Positions 9,012-16,635 of a stretch of 64,000 nt of DNA are shown in pieces. This DNA is from JAZREA01 sp045660545 (GTDB lineage Bacteria > Bacillota > Clostridia > Monoglobales > Firm-18): positions 1 through 64,000 of the forward strand of contig JAZREA010000021.1 of the NCBI GenBank assembly GCA_045660545.1, read 5' to 3'. Below the pieces are notes generated by a model. That model ran no database searches and had not been told where the DNA came from. It was given only the letters and a program-made list of their open reading frames with translations. A program made the position numbers and the translations under genes. The first letter of the stretch is position 1, and the number at the start of each line of letters is the position of its first letter.

Positions 9012-10176
9012 CGGATGACCCTCGCTTTATATATAACACTACAAGTGGTATTATACTGCAAATTGTGTAGTTGAATATTCCTGCGTTACCATACGACAAA
9101 ATCAGCAACACCATCATAAGCACAAACGCAAGCGGCTTGTTTTTAATTAATGATACAGACCTTTTTAAAAGAATCAGTATCGGAATCACAATAGCAAGTC
9201 CCATCAAAATTCCGCCTCGTGCCAAAACAGCAACATACGCACAGTGGTTATCATAAGAGACGATAGAACCACCCTCGTTGGTGTACTTTATGTTACCCCA
9301 ACCGGCCCCGAGGATTTTATTTTCTCTAAACAAATCAAGCCCAAGCTGCAGCTCGATATCTCTTCCCATGCTGACAAGACCGTTTTCAAACCTTTCCATC
9401 AGCGGTTCTAATAAAAAGTCCGAAACGGGCAAAATCAAAAACACTAAAATCAAAATAAATGCCACGATAAAAGTGAAAATTGTCGCAAACGAGATTTTGC
9501 TCTTATTTACGAACAGCTTATATATTTTATATAAAAAACTAAGGGCAAATAAAAACACAACCAGTATGCTTCGCGACCTGGACATACCAAAGACGATAAT
9601 TAAAAACGAAGACAAAATGGACATAATCTTCATAACATTCCACTTTGTTTCATTTACGTTCAGTTTACCCTCATTAACAAAAAGGGCTATTGCTATACAT
9701 ATCGGCGCGATGCTTCCGTCTATTATTACGGCTACACGGTTTACGCTGCCTCCCAGCAACCCGTAATACAACGAAAAAACGGCAGCCAGCACAGACGCCG
9801 CAAAGAACGAATAGTAAAGCCTTTCTATTTTCACATCTTTGTCAGTAGTAAGGAAAAACGAAAACATAATTAAAGCCAAAACCATACCGATACTGGCTTC
9901 ACTATCTGCAACAGCAAGCTCAATACAAAGTACCGCCAAACCAAGTGGTGCGAAGAACAGTTTCTGTCTTGTTTTTATAATGCGCGGTATGTTCAAAGTG
10001 AATGACAGCAACATAACAATTATCGCTATCGTTATAACGTTATACCCAAACACCGAAAAGCCATCCAGACATTTATATATCGGCGCAAGAAAAACAAACA
10101 CACCAAGCATAAACTGTTGTATGTCCGCAGTTGTTAAATTGTTGTTTTGTTTTTGGGTTTTTAAATAATTACTCAT
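9001..10176 (-). CDS. O-antigen polymerase/ligase-like membrane protein (Wzy candidate)
   Basis: Polytopic membrane protein, about 391 residues, with roughly 10-11 hydrophobic segments and a large soluble loop (near residues 270-330) holding GAGWGNIKYTNEGG and YDNHCAYVAVLARGG. A long periplasmic/extracellular loop before the last helices is the general architecture of Wzy polymerases and WaaL ligases. Next to a flippase and glycosyltransferases, polymerisation of the repeat unit is the likely role. Primary sequence conservation in this group is poor. The start at 10176 (MSNYLKTQ) overlaps the upstream stop by 8 bp, like the other junctions in this operon. Confidence 0.75.
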   Translation of the reverse strand: MSNYLKTQKQNNNLTTADIQQFMLGVFVFLAPIYKCLDGFSVFGYNVITIAIIVMLLSFTLNIPRIIKTRQKLFFAPLGLAVLCIELAVADSEASIGMVLALIMFSFFLTTDKDVKIERLYYSFFAASVLAAVFSLYYGLLGGSVNRVAVIIDGSIAPICIAIALFVNEGKLNVNETKWNVMKIMSILSSFLIIVFGMSRSRSILVVFLFALSFLYKIYKLFVNKSKISFATIFTFIVAFILILVFLILPVSDFLLEPLMERFENGLVSMGRDIELQLGLDLFRENKILGAGWGNIKYTNEGGSIVSYDNHCAYVAVLARGGILMGLAIVIPILILLKRSVSLIKNKPLAFVLMMVLLILSYGNAGIFNYTICSIIPLVVLYIKRGSSDGN

Positions 10177-11374
10177 ATTCCACCATTTCACAAAAATCTT
10201 GTTTAACTTTTTTTGCAATACTATAAGATTTTTCTCTTTGCCTTTTATGTATTTCAACGCCGTTTTGCTCTAATGCATCTATACAGCTTTTTGCCTTATC
10301 AAAAGTCAGCTCTTCATCTGATATTACATAGTCTAAAAGCCCGTAATCACGCATAAAATCTCTCGTTTTTTCATGGTATGCTATCGCAATTAACGGTGTG
10401 GAAGTCGCAAGAGACATAATCACGGAATGAGTTTTATATCCGATAAAGTATCTGCACGTTGAAACCTCTTTTAAATGCTCTTCGGTAGTGGTCAAAAACG
10501 GGTGTATTTTCACATCCACTCTGTTTTTCATCATACCTATAACCTTTTGTATGCTGTTTAGCTCGTGGTCGTTGTTCTCCATTCTGAAAAACTCGATTTC
10601 ATAACCACGGTCCGCAAAAACGTCAAGCATTTTAGCGAGCGTCTCGTAAGTGGCAAAAGCCTTTTTAAGTCCGTCAAAAATAGAAATACCTACTTTTTTA
10701 CCTCTGGCCGAAAATTCTGCAAACTCCATATCTCCAAAGCCAAACACAGAGTCATAAGTCTTTTTGACATTTATGCAGTCTCCAAAGACTTGTCTTACGC
10801 ATTCAATACTGTTTTCGTCCCTTATATAAACACTGCCCGCATTTTTAAGCACATGTTCAAAAAACTTCTTGGGCTTTTCAGAAGTAAAGTCCAAAGGTCC
10901 GATAGTCTGTGAGCAAAGCACATATTTTTTAGCATAAAGGCCGATAAGTCCGATATCATATGTAAACTGGAACTGTGCATTTTTTGCCCTGATGCTTGTT
11001 ATATGATGGCCGCCTGTAACTACAACCAAGTCTGCCGACTTTACCTCTTTAATAAACTCGCCCGAAACCATATTACAAAGCCTGTGCTTGCCTCCGGAAG
11101 ACATAAGGCTTGAAAAGAGCAATTTGTTGATTATAAATCTGTTGACAGCGCCAATTACTTTGTTAATCAATGGGGATTTTGTCTGTTTCCTTATGGAGCG
11201 ATAGCCCATCCTTATTACACGGACATTTTTATCCTCTAAATTGTCCCACAATTCAGGCCAGGTGGTAGACAGCACAACTTCATTACCCTTTGCCGTTAAT
11301 TGAGATATAACAAATTCCGCAATGGCGCGGTCTCCTTTGTTTGTCGCGGTCTGACAAGCTAACATAACTTTCAT
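10169..11374 (-). CDS. Polysaccharide pyruvyl transferase family protein (WcaK/AmsJ-like)
   Basis: About 401 residues. The N-terminal MLACQTATNKGDRAIAEFVI and the later VVTGGHHITS match the start of the polysaccharide pyruvyltransferase/CsaB-type family (PS_pyruv_trans), and CRYFIGYKTHSVIMSLATSTPLIAIAYHEK lies near the C-terminus at the typical position. Characterised members add pyruvate ketals to sugars from phosphoenolpyruvate, creating acidic groups on exopolysaccharide. The exact sugar is unknown, and some relatives may do other chemistry. It sits 28 bp downstream of a glycosyltransferase gene. Confidence 0.82.
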   Translation of the reverse strand: MKVMLACQTATNKGDRAIAEFVISQLTAKGNEVVLSTTWPELWDNLEDKNVRVIRMGYRSIRKQTKSPLINKVIGAVNRFIINKLLFSSLMSSGGKHRLCNMVSGEFIKEVKSADLVVVTGGHHITSIRAKNAQFQFTYDIGLIGLYAKKYVLCSQTIGPLDFTSEKPKKFFEHVLKNAGSVYIRDENSIECVRQVFGDCINVKKTYDSVFGFGDMEFAEFSARGKKVGISIFDGLKKAFATYETLAKMLDVFADRGYEIEFFRMENNDHELNSIQKVIGMMKNRVDVKIHPFLTTTEEHLKEVSTCRYFIGYKTHSVIMSLATSTPLIAIAYHEKTRDFMRDYGLLDYVISDEELTFDKAKSCIDALEQNGVEIHKRQREKSYSIAKKVKQDFCEMVEYE

Positions 11375-11402
11375 GACATTTCTCCTGATTTTACCAAAAT
11401 AA

Positions 11403-12563
11403 CTAAAAATATTTATTCTTCAACACTTGCGCCCTGCTGCACGGACCGTTATCAAACAAGCTGCCGTTTCCTCCGTGCATCAAATTTTCACACAAGGCCA
11501 AAAGCCGTTTGGCCGAATTTTCACTATTCCAGATATCGCACATGGTTTGGTACGCTTTTTCCCCGAACGAAGCCTGGACATCGGGGTTGTCGAGTAGATA
11601 TTTTGTTTTTTTATACAAGTCGTCTGTGTCGCCGTTTTTATATATAAAGCCGTTCTCGCCGTCTTGCAACAAATACGGTACCGCACCAATAGCATGACTT
11701 GCCACCACTGCGCACGCGCTGTTCATCGCTTCGTTTAAGACAGCTCCCCATCCTTCGTTAAAATCGGAAGTGAACAAAAATATTTTCGACTTCTCCATCC
11801 ATTCTCTGACCTGCCCGGGATTCATCGAACCAAGCATATTAACACAATCGCTCAGTCCCGCGTCAGCTATCTGTTTTCTAAGCTTCTCTTCCAAAATCCC
11901 GTTGCCGATTAAATTTAAACTAAACGAATATCCGTCTGCTTTTAAGCGCCTTGCAATCTCGACAGGGATTTCCGGATGCTTCAAGTCTATAAGCCTCGCA
12001 ACCCAAAGAATAGAAACCGGCTGTTTGTCATTAATCAGTTTTTTTACATCATCATATTCTTTTACCTTTGGGAAGTAACCCCATTTGTATGTTTTGCCAA
12101 CAAAGTTGCGCGTTTTCGCATAGTCAGCAGCAGCATACGCGCTGGCACAAAGTAAATATGTGTTTTTTGAAAAAGCATTGTTCCAATGATACTTGATTGC
12201 TCTAAGCGGCATCTGCAACATATTTTTCCTGTTCTTATAGATGCGTTCAGAATACCTAAATACCAATTTCCCTGCTCTTATACGTTGTCTTATCAGCTTT
12301 TCAGGTGCACTTCCTATAATTACAACATCAGCGTCGTTTATCAATTTCAGGCATTCCTCATAGTCTTGCTGACTGGTATAGCTGCATTTTACAAACGACG
12401 GTAATTCGGCGCAACCCCACCCCATATTGACACGTTCTTCCTCTATCGGCATAGTCTGAACAAACACATACTGTCCGTTTGTAAGCTCATACAACGCCTC
12501 GGACAAGGCCGCCTGATGATGATTATAATAATTTGATAAAAAAACAATCTTCATAACAGACAC
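11403..12563 (-). CDS. Glycosyltransferase family 4-like protein
   Basis: GT-B glycosyltransferase of about 386 residues. The C-terminal nucleotide-sugar domain has ILWVARLIDLKHPEIPVEIA, LIGNGILEEKLRKQI and then TSDFNEGWGAVLNEAMNSAC, the EGWG...EAM arrangement of GT4 enzymes. I chose the GTG at 12563 because GGAGG is about 5 nt upstream; the ATG at 12554 is 14 nt from it. Probably assembles the capsule repeat unit on the inner membrane face; linkage unknown. It lies 15 bp after the first gene of the cluster. Confidence 0.87.
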   Translation of the reverse strand: MSVMKIVFLSNYYNHHQAALSEALYELTNGQYVFVQTMPIEEERVNMGWGCAELPSFVKCSYTSQQDYEECLKLINDADVVIIGSAPEKLIRQRIRAGKLVFRYSERIYKNRKNMLQMPLRAIKYHWNNAFSKNTYLLCASAYAAADYAKTRNFVGKTYKWGYFPKVKEYDDVKKLINDKQPVSILWVARLIDLKHPEIPVEIARRLKADGYSFSLNLIGNGILEEKLRKQIADAGLSDCVNMLGSMNPGQVREWMEKSKIFLFTSDFNEGWGAVLNEAMNSACAVVASHAIGAVPYLLQDGENGFIYKNGDTDDLYKKTKYLLDNPDVQASFGEKAYQTMCDIWNSENSAKRLLALCENLMHGGNGSLFDNGPCSRAQVLKNKYF

Positions 12564-12578
12564 CTTATCCTCCTTTTG

Positions 12579-13757
12579 TTACTTTTTTGCCGGGCTGTAT
12601 ATATCCATATACTTTACCAAAGTTTCCTTTTTATCTAAAAGCAGATTTTCCTTTACTTTACTGCTTCCTTCAACAATCTTTTGGCACAATGCAGACAAAT
12701 CGCCCTGTGCGACAATTGAATTTTCGTCTGCGCTTTCCACACTTCCGCCTGTTTTATATGTAATAACGGGCGTACCGCAGGCCTGTGCTTCCAGGTTGGT
12801 AGTAGGGTAGTTATCCTCATAAGTCAGGTTGACAAAAACATCTGCGGTAGTATATAACCCTGCAAGCTCACCAGTGTTGTTTGTGCCTGTTAATCCGATT
12901 ATTGATTCGGGAAGTTCGTGTTTTTGTTTTTTCGTAAGTCCTACCAGCACAACCTGATAAGATTCATCAAGCATTTCCGACAAGCGTATAAAATCTAAAA
13001 GTCCTTTTCTTTCATTCCAGGCACTTGCAACGCCCAGCACGACTTTTTTGTCCTGCAAGCCATATTTTTCACGAAAATCACTGTCCGTCGGTTTAAAAAC
13101 ATCCAAATCCACGCCGTTTGGAATCACCTCAACCGGATATGTACCGAGGAACGATTCTTTAACCAAATCCGCAAGCCACCTTGACGGTGTAACTATCTTC
13201 ATATCAGCAACAGAAGTAAAAAGCTCCTTTTTAATATTATAATTACGTTTTGAAGCATCAATAAAGTAGCTTGATGGATATGAGGTTTTCTGCGGACAAT
13301 GCCCGCAAGCTTTATCCTTCCATCTTTCACATTTTGCATAACAAAAATGTGCACAATGTCCTGTAAACGGCCAGCAGTCATGCAATGTCCATATAACAGG
13401 CTTTTGGAATTTGCTTAAATATTCAAACAAAACTTCTATATTTATATAATACCCGTGTATGTTATGCAAATGGACAACGTCGGGATTATACTCTTTTACC
13501 CATTCTATAAATTCTTCGGTCGCTCTTTTGCTGCCAAAACCCATACCGTCAAAAAGCCTTGTTTTGAGCGCATGGTATTTTACATCCGTCTCATTTCCTA
13601 TGCGCACCGCATATTTTTCATATCCCTGCGGACAGTTGTGCCTGCCGTATGCAATTTTGCACTCATGTCCGTTATTATCTAATATCCCTGCGATATCTGT
13701 GCATATTCTGCCTGTACTGCGGATACCGCATACGGAATTAATCATCAATATTTTCAT
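12579..13757 (-). CDS. Glycosyltransferase family 4 protein (WcaC-like)
   Basis: GT-B enzyme of 392 residues and the first gene of the minus-strand polysaccharide run. The N-terminus KILMINSVCGIRSTGRICTD and a cysteine-rich insert (HDCWPFTGHCAHFCYAKCER, then CGHCPQKTSYP, residues about 126-162) are characteristic of a GT4 subgroup common in exopolysaccharide loci. The C-terminal domain has VVLGVASAWNERKGLLDFI and a YEDNYPTTNLEAQACGTPV motif. The cysteine-rich insert suggests a structural metal site or disulfides, which is inference. The start has AGGGTG upstream. Confidence 0.87.
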   Translation of the reverse strand: MKILMINSVCGIRSTGRICTDIAGILDNNGHECKIAYGRHNCPQGYEKYAVRIGNETDVKYHALKTRLFDGMGFGSKRATEEFIEWVKEYNPDVVHLHNIHGYYINIEVLFEYLSKFQKPVIWTLHDCWPFTGHCAHFCYAKCERWKDKACGHCPQKTSYPSSYFIDASKRNYNIKKELFTSVADMKIVTPSRWLADLVKESFLGTYPVEVIPNGVDLDVFKPTDSDFREKYGLQDKKVVLGVASAWNERKGLLDFIRLSEMLDESYQVVLVGLTKKQKHELPESIIGLTGTNNTGELAGLYTTADVFVNLTYEDNYPTTNLEAQACGTPVITYKTGGSVESADENSIVAQGDLSALCQKIVEGSSKVKENLLLDKKETLVKYMDIYSPAKK

Positions 13758-14150
13758 ATCATTTACACCCTTATATATTCTTAAAGCAGATACAAAAAGT
13801 CCATACAGAAGTCAAAACCCTAACCATTGATATAACATACCAAGCGCGATTATATCATTATTTATACTTTAACATAATTAACAAAAAAAATCAACATATT
13901 GTCAAACTTTTAGCAAAAGAAACAAGAAAGATTCAAACTTTTCGTGTTTTTGCATAATTTCGCAGCACACCACTTTGCTTCGAATCCAAAAAAGCCCATA
14001 TATCAACAAAAATCAAGTGTTTATTTTGCCAAAAATTTCGTGCTCCTTTTTTGTATTATATTAATGAATCATATTAGTAATATGCAACCGGGGAGGAGGT
14101 TTTTTAATTTGCCGTTAATATGGTTTAAAAAAATAAAAAGGAGGAGAAAA
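13758..14150. other. AT-rich intergenic region between polysaccharide cluster and phage-like pair
   Basis: About 390 bp without a convincing gene. On the minus strand a TATAAT (plus coordinates 13849-13854) could serve the polysaccharide operon, but no good -35 is visible. Towards the right end is a perfect palindrome, CATATTA-G-TAATATG (14070-14084), followed by a strong GGGGAGGAGG (about 14089-14099) that could serve an alternative TTG start at 14109 in frame with the fibre gene. Confidence 0.5.
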
Positions 14151-15506
14151 ATGAAAAAAATCAAGGTGGAATATGAAAATTGCATAATTAAAGAATTATC
14201 TGAAAATTCACTGTATTTCGAGCAGGAAAACAATTCTTTATCCATTGAGGCAAAAATCATAACCGACAAGTCTGTACGAGCGTACATAAAAGCATCAAAC
14301 AACAACTCCGCCGTTACAGACGAGTTAACCCCAACCGACGGTATGTATAATGTGGAAATCGCCGACAAATATATGTCAAAAGGTACACTGTATGTCGGGT
14401 TCGAAATTTACGACAACAACGGATATACAGAAAGATTAGAGCCGATAAAAATATATATCGACAGTTTTGTCTCGTTGGGAAAAGGAAGCGGAGATAACGT
14501 TTACGTTGTAACTATGCAGGTGGACTCTGTGGAAACGCTGGAAAACGACCATGACGCATACGTAGAAAACGTAGGGACAAAAAAGGACGTCAGACTTAAA
14601 TTCGGCATACCAAGAGGCTCGCAGGGCATACAGGGCCCAAAGGGCGAGCAGGGGGATAAGGGAGATAAAGGAGACACAGGTGAAAAAGGCGAAAAAGGCG
14701 AGAACGGATACACACCCCAAAAGGGTATTGACTATTACACCCCACAGGAAAAACAGGCTGTTGTAGATGAGTTGTCAGAAAACTTGGGAAGTATCGTAGA
14801 CGAAAGGACGAAATCAAAGGCAGATATAATAACAAAGGTGTCGGAAACGGCAAAGTGCTTTTTGATAAACGACAGCTCCGAGGCCGAGGTTTCAAACATA
14901 GACGCACCCGACGGCTGCCGCGTACGTATTTTCGGCAAAAACCTGGCCAACATAGAGCCGTTCTCTGCAGAAGGAAAAGGCGCAGGACATGTTGTAAAAG
15001 CTTTTGTGCTGGAAAACATTTTCCACGAAAAAACACAGTACACCATTTCCGTAAAGGCGGAGCCGTCAAACGTTACATACAACAGTGCCGGAAACCTTTT
15101 GTACACACAGATTACCTACACAGACGGGTATACCGAATACGTTGGAATAACAGACGCCAACTACCAAAGCGGAAGGATATCAATAACAACTCTAAGCGGC
15201 AAAACTGTTGCAAGAATCGCAAACTTCAACGCACAGGCACGCTGGACAGGCGGTACAATGGCCATTTCAGAAATACAGCTGGAAATGGGCAAAACAGCAA
15301 CTCCATTCGAGCAATACAAGCCCGTACAGGAGGTTACAACGCCCTACGAACAAGCGCCGTACACAAACTATCCGACAACTATGGTTATAAGTGATTCGGA
15401 ATGCAGCGTAACCTACAAGGCAGACACATCAAATGCTTTTAAAAACATGAATAACGAAATGGAAAAGCTAAGACAAGCAATTATCAATTTAGGAGGTAGT
15501 ATTTAA
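14151..15506 (+). CDS. Phage-baseplate/tail-fibre-like protein with collagen-type GXY repeats
   Basis: A 451-residue protein (from ATG 14151, preceded by AGGAGGAG; a TTG at 14109 would add 14 residues). Residues about 1-120 form an Ig-like/BppU-like N-terminal region. Residues about 156-186 are ten GXY triplets (GSQGIQGPKGEQ and following), then GYTPQKGIDYYTPQEKQ, a junction common in phage receptor-binding and baseplate upper proteins. A beta-rich region follows (about 220-420), with a short heptad-like C-terminal tail (NEMEKLRQAIINLGG). No signal peptide or other phage genes are nearby. It may be a prophage remnant or a domesticated adhesin; the function is unknown. Confidence 0.7.
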   Translation: MKKIKVEYENCIIKELSENSLYFEQENNSLSIEAKIITDKSVRAYIKASNNNSAVTDELTPTDGMYNVEIADKYMSKGTLYVGFEIYDNNGYTERLEPIKIYIDSFVSLGKGSGDNVYVVTMQVDSVETLENDHDAYVENVGTKKDVRLKFGIPRGSQGIQGPKGEQGDKGDKGDTGEKGEKGENGYTPQKGIDYYTPQEKQAVVDELSENLGSIVDERTKSKADIITKVSETAKCFLINDSSEAEVSNIDAPDGCRVRIFGKNLANIEPFSAEGKGAGHVVKAFVLENIFHEKTQYTISVKAEPSNVTYNSAGNLLYTQITYTDGYTEYVGITDANYQSGRISITTLSGKTVARIANFNAQARWTGGTMAISEIQLEMGKTATPFEQYKPVQEVTTPYEQAPYTNYPTTMVISDSECSVTYKADTSNAFKNMNNEMEKLRQAIINLGGSI

Positions 15507-15683
15507 ATGTTTGATTTTTCAGAATGGTTAAAAGAAGGTATTATTGACGGATACAAAAAGGGCTACACTCCCTTTTGCAGAGTGACGGAACTTACAGCAG
15601 CGTATCTTTACAAAGGCCAAATAACCGAACAGCAAGCGCTGGAAATTAAAGAGTCTTGCCCCGCTCCTTCGACAGAAGAATAG
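15507..15683 (+). CDS. XkdX-like small phage protein
   Basis: A 58-residue ORF beginning immediately after the fibre stop (TAAATG), with AGGAGG 10 nt upstream inside the previous gene, so translation is probably coupled. The core LTAAYLYKGQITEQQALEI resembles small XkdX-family proteins that follow tail-fibre genes in Bacillus PBSX-type and other Firmicute phages; the C-terminus is SCPAPSTEE. XkdX proteins have no established function. Pairing with the collagen-like fibre supports a common phage origin. Confidence 0.6.
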   Translation: MFDFSEWLKEGIIDGYKKGYTPFCRVTELTAAYLYKGQITEQQALEIKESCPAPSTEE

Positions 15684-15692
15684 GGCAAAAAA

Positions 15693-15723
15693 GCTGTGGC
15701 AAATTCGCCACAGCTCTTTTGTT
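15693..15723 (+). terminator. Terminator after the phage-like pair
   Basis: AGCTGTGGC and GCCACAGCT flank a short AAATTC loop just after the small gene's stop, followed by CTTTTGTT. It probably ends transcription of the phage-like pair. Confidence 0.7.
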
Positions 15724-15728
15724 ATCCC

Positions 15729-15997
15729 TTATAACACGTGGGCTTGAAGGCGTTGCCGACAGTGACAGTCTGGACTGGAAAGGTCTTACCGCCCAGGACA
15801 TAAGAGAAAGGGTAGTAAGCAGGGTTAAAAACGGCTCTATCGTACTGCTTCACAACGGAGCAAAAAACACTGCCGAAGCCCTGCCATCGCTCCTTTGCGA
15901 CTTAAAAAACAAAGGCTACGAATTTGTAACAGTATCACAGCTTATATACAAGGATAACTTCACAATCGACCACACGGGTATGCAGATACCAAAATAA
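15729..15997 (+). pseudogene. 5'-truncated polysaccharide deacetylase (NodB-domain) remnant
   Basis: The frame ending at 15997 encodes DSLDWKGLTAQDIRERVVS, then NGSIVLLHNGAKNTAEALPS and LKNKGYEFVTVSQLI. This matches the C-terminal third of NodB-type deacetylases of the PdaA/PdaB class, including the LLHN segment with a conserved histidine. Upstream, GLKAL is readable in another frame just before DSLDW, suggesting a small deletion or frameshift near 15755. The N-terminal two-thirds with the metal site is absent, and the fragment begins right after the terminator of the phage-like pair, suggesting loss by an insertion or deletion there. The fragment has no plausible start of its own. Confidence 0.6.
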
Positions 15998-16120
15998 TTT
16001 AAAAACCACGATTTTTCCCATTAATTTCCTGATTAGGGCAGCACTTTATGTGGTGCCCTGACTGTAATTGCACAACATTTTGTGATTGTGAAAAAAATGT
16101 AATAAAATTGTAAAAAAGTA

Positions 16121-16149
16121 TTGATTTTTTTAAAAAAGTGGTATATAAT
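16121..16149 (+). promoter_or_regulatory. Promoter of the dcw cluster (mraZ)
   Basis: TTGATT (16121-16126), 17-bp spacer, TATAAT (16144-16149). The predicted start of transcription is near 16156, about 54 nt upstream of the mraZ ATG. Confidence 0.75.
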
Positions 16150-16157
16150 AAAACCAA

Positions 16158-16182
16158 GTGGATGAATTGTGGTTTTTTGTGG
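16158..16182 (+). promoter_or_regulatory. Putative MraZ-binding repeats
   Basis: GTGG occurs at 16158-16161, 16169-16172 and 16179-16182 (spacing 11 and 10 bp), with a fourth at 16138-16141. MraZ binds short direct repeats of about this period ahead of its own gene in E. coli and mycoplasmas. Position just after the promoter fits autorepression. The motif assignment is inference. Confidence 0.5.
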
Positions 16183-16209
16183 TATCTATTCCCAAAAGGA
16201 GGTGGCGAA

Positions 16210-16635
16210 ATGCTAGTAGGTGAATTTCAACATAATATCGACGCTAAGGGCAGAGTTATTATGCCTGCAAAGTTTCGCGACGAGCTTGGGGACAAGTTTG
16301 TTATCACAAAAGGTCTTGACAAATGTTTGTTTGTCTTTTCTCCCGAGGAATGGGAAAAGCTGGACCAAAAGCTTTCCGAGCAGTCCTTGTCAAAGGGTAG
16401 AAAAATCCAGCGTTTCTTCTACGGAAGCATGACGGAATGCGAGCTCGACAAGCAGGGCCGTGTCCTGATACCTCAAAGCTTACGCGCCTACTCTGAAATA
16501 GGAAAGGACGTTATAATAGTTGGCCTTACCAAGCGCGCAGAAATATGGAGTAAGGAAGAATGGGACAAGCAGAACAATGAGTTTACCGAAAACTCTGACG
16601 ATGTTGCTCTGCAAATGGAGGACCTGGGAATATGA
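16210..16635 (+). CDS. mraZ: Transcriptional regulator MraZ
   Basis: A 141-residue protein with two SpoVT/AbrB-like halves, LVGEFQHNIDAKGRVIMPAK at residues 2-21 and ELDKQGRVLIPQSLR near 77-91, the double D-x-K/Q-G-R pattern of MraZ. MraZ is a DNA-binding repressor of the division and cell-wall cluster that also binds its own promoter. The ATG at 16210 follows GGAGGTGGCGAA; a longer frame to 16138 would start inside the GTGG repeats and lacks a ribosome site. The gene ends in a 4-bp ATGA overlap with rsmH. Confidence 0.95.
   Translation: MLVGEFQHNIDAKGRVIMPAKFRDELGDKFVITKGLDKCLFVFSPEEWEKLDQKLSEQSLSKGRKIQRFFYGSMTECELDKQGRVLIPQSLRAYSEIGKDVIIVGLTKRAEIWSKEEWDKQNNEFTENSDDVALQMEDLGI

Noticed and set aside
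14617..14710. Short near-repeats that could suggest a CRISPR or minisatellite
   Set aside because: They are the codon pattern of collagen-type GXY triplets; no unique spacers or fixed-length repeats exist.
14596..15106. Long minus-strand reading frames opposite the fibre gene
   Set aside because: They mirror the GXY repeat and biased codons of the plus-strand gene, have no ribosome sites, and resemble no known protein.
16034..16059. Hairpin AGGGCAGCAC/GTGGTGCCCT as a terminator before mraZ
   Set aside because: The stem has a mismatch and no T-tract follows; it may be a degraded terminator of the deleted deacetylase but is too weak to annotate.
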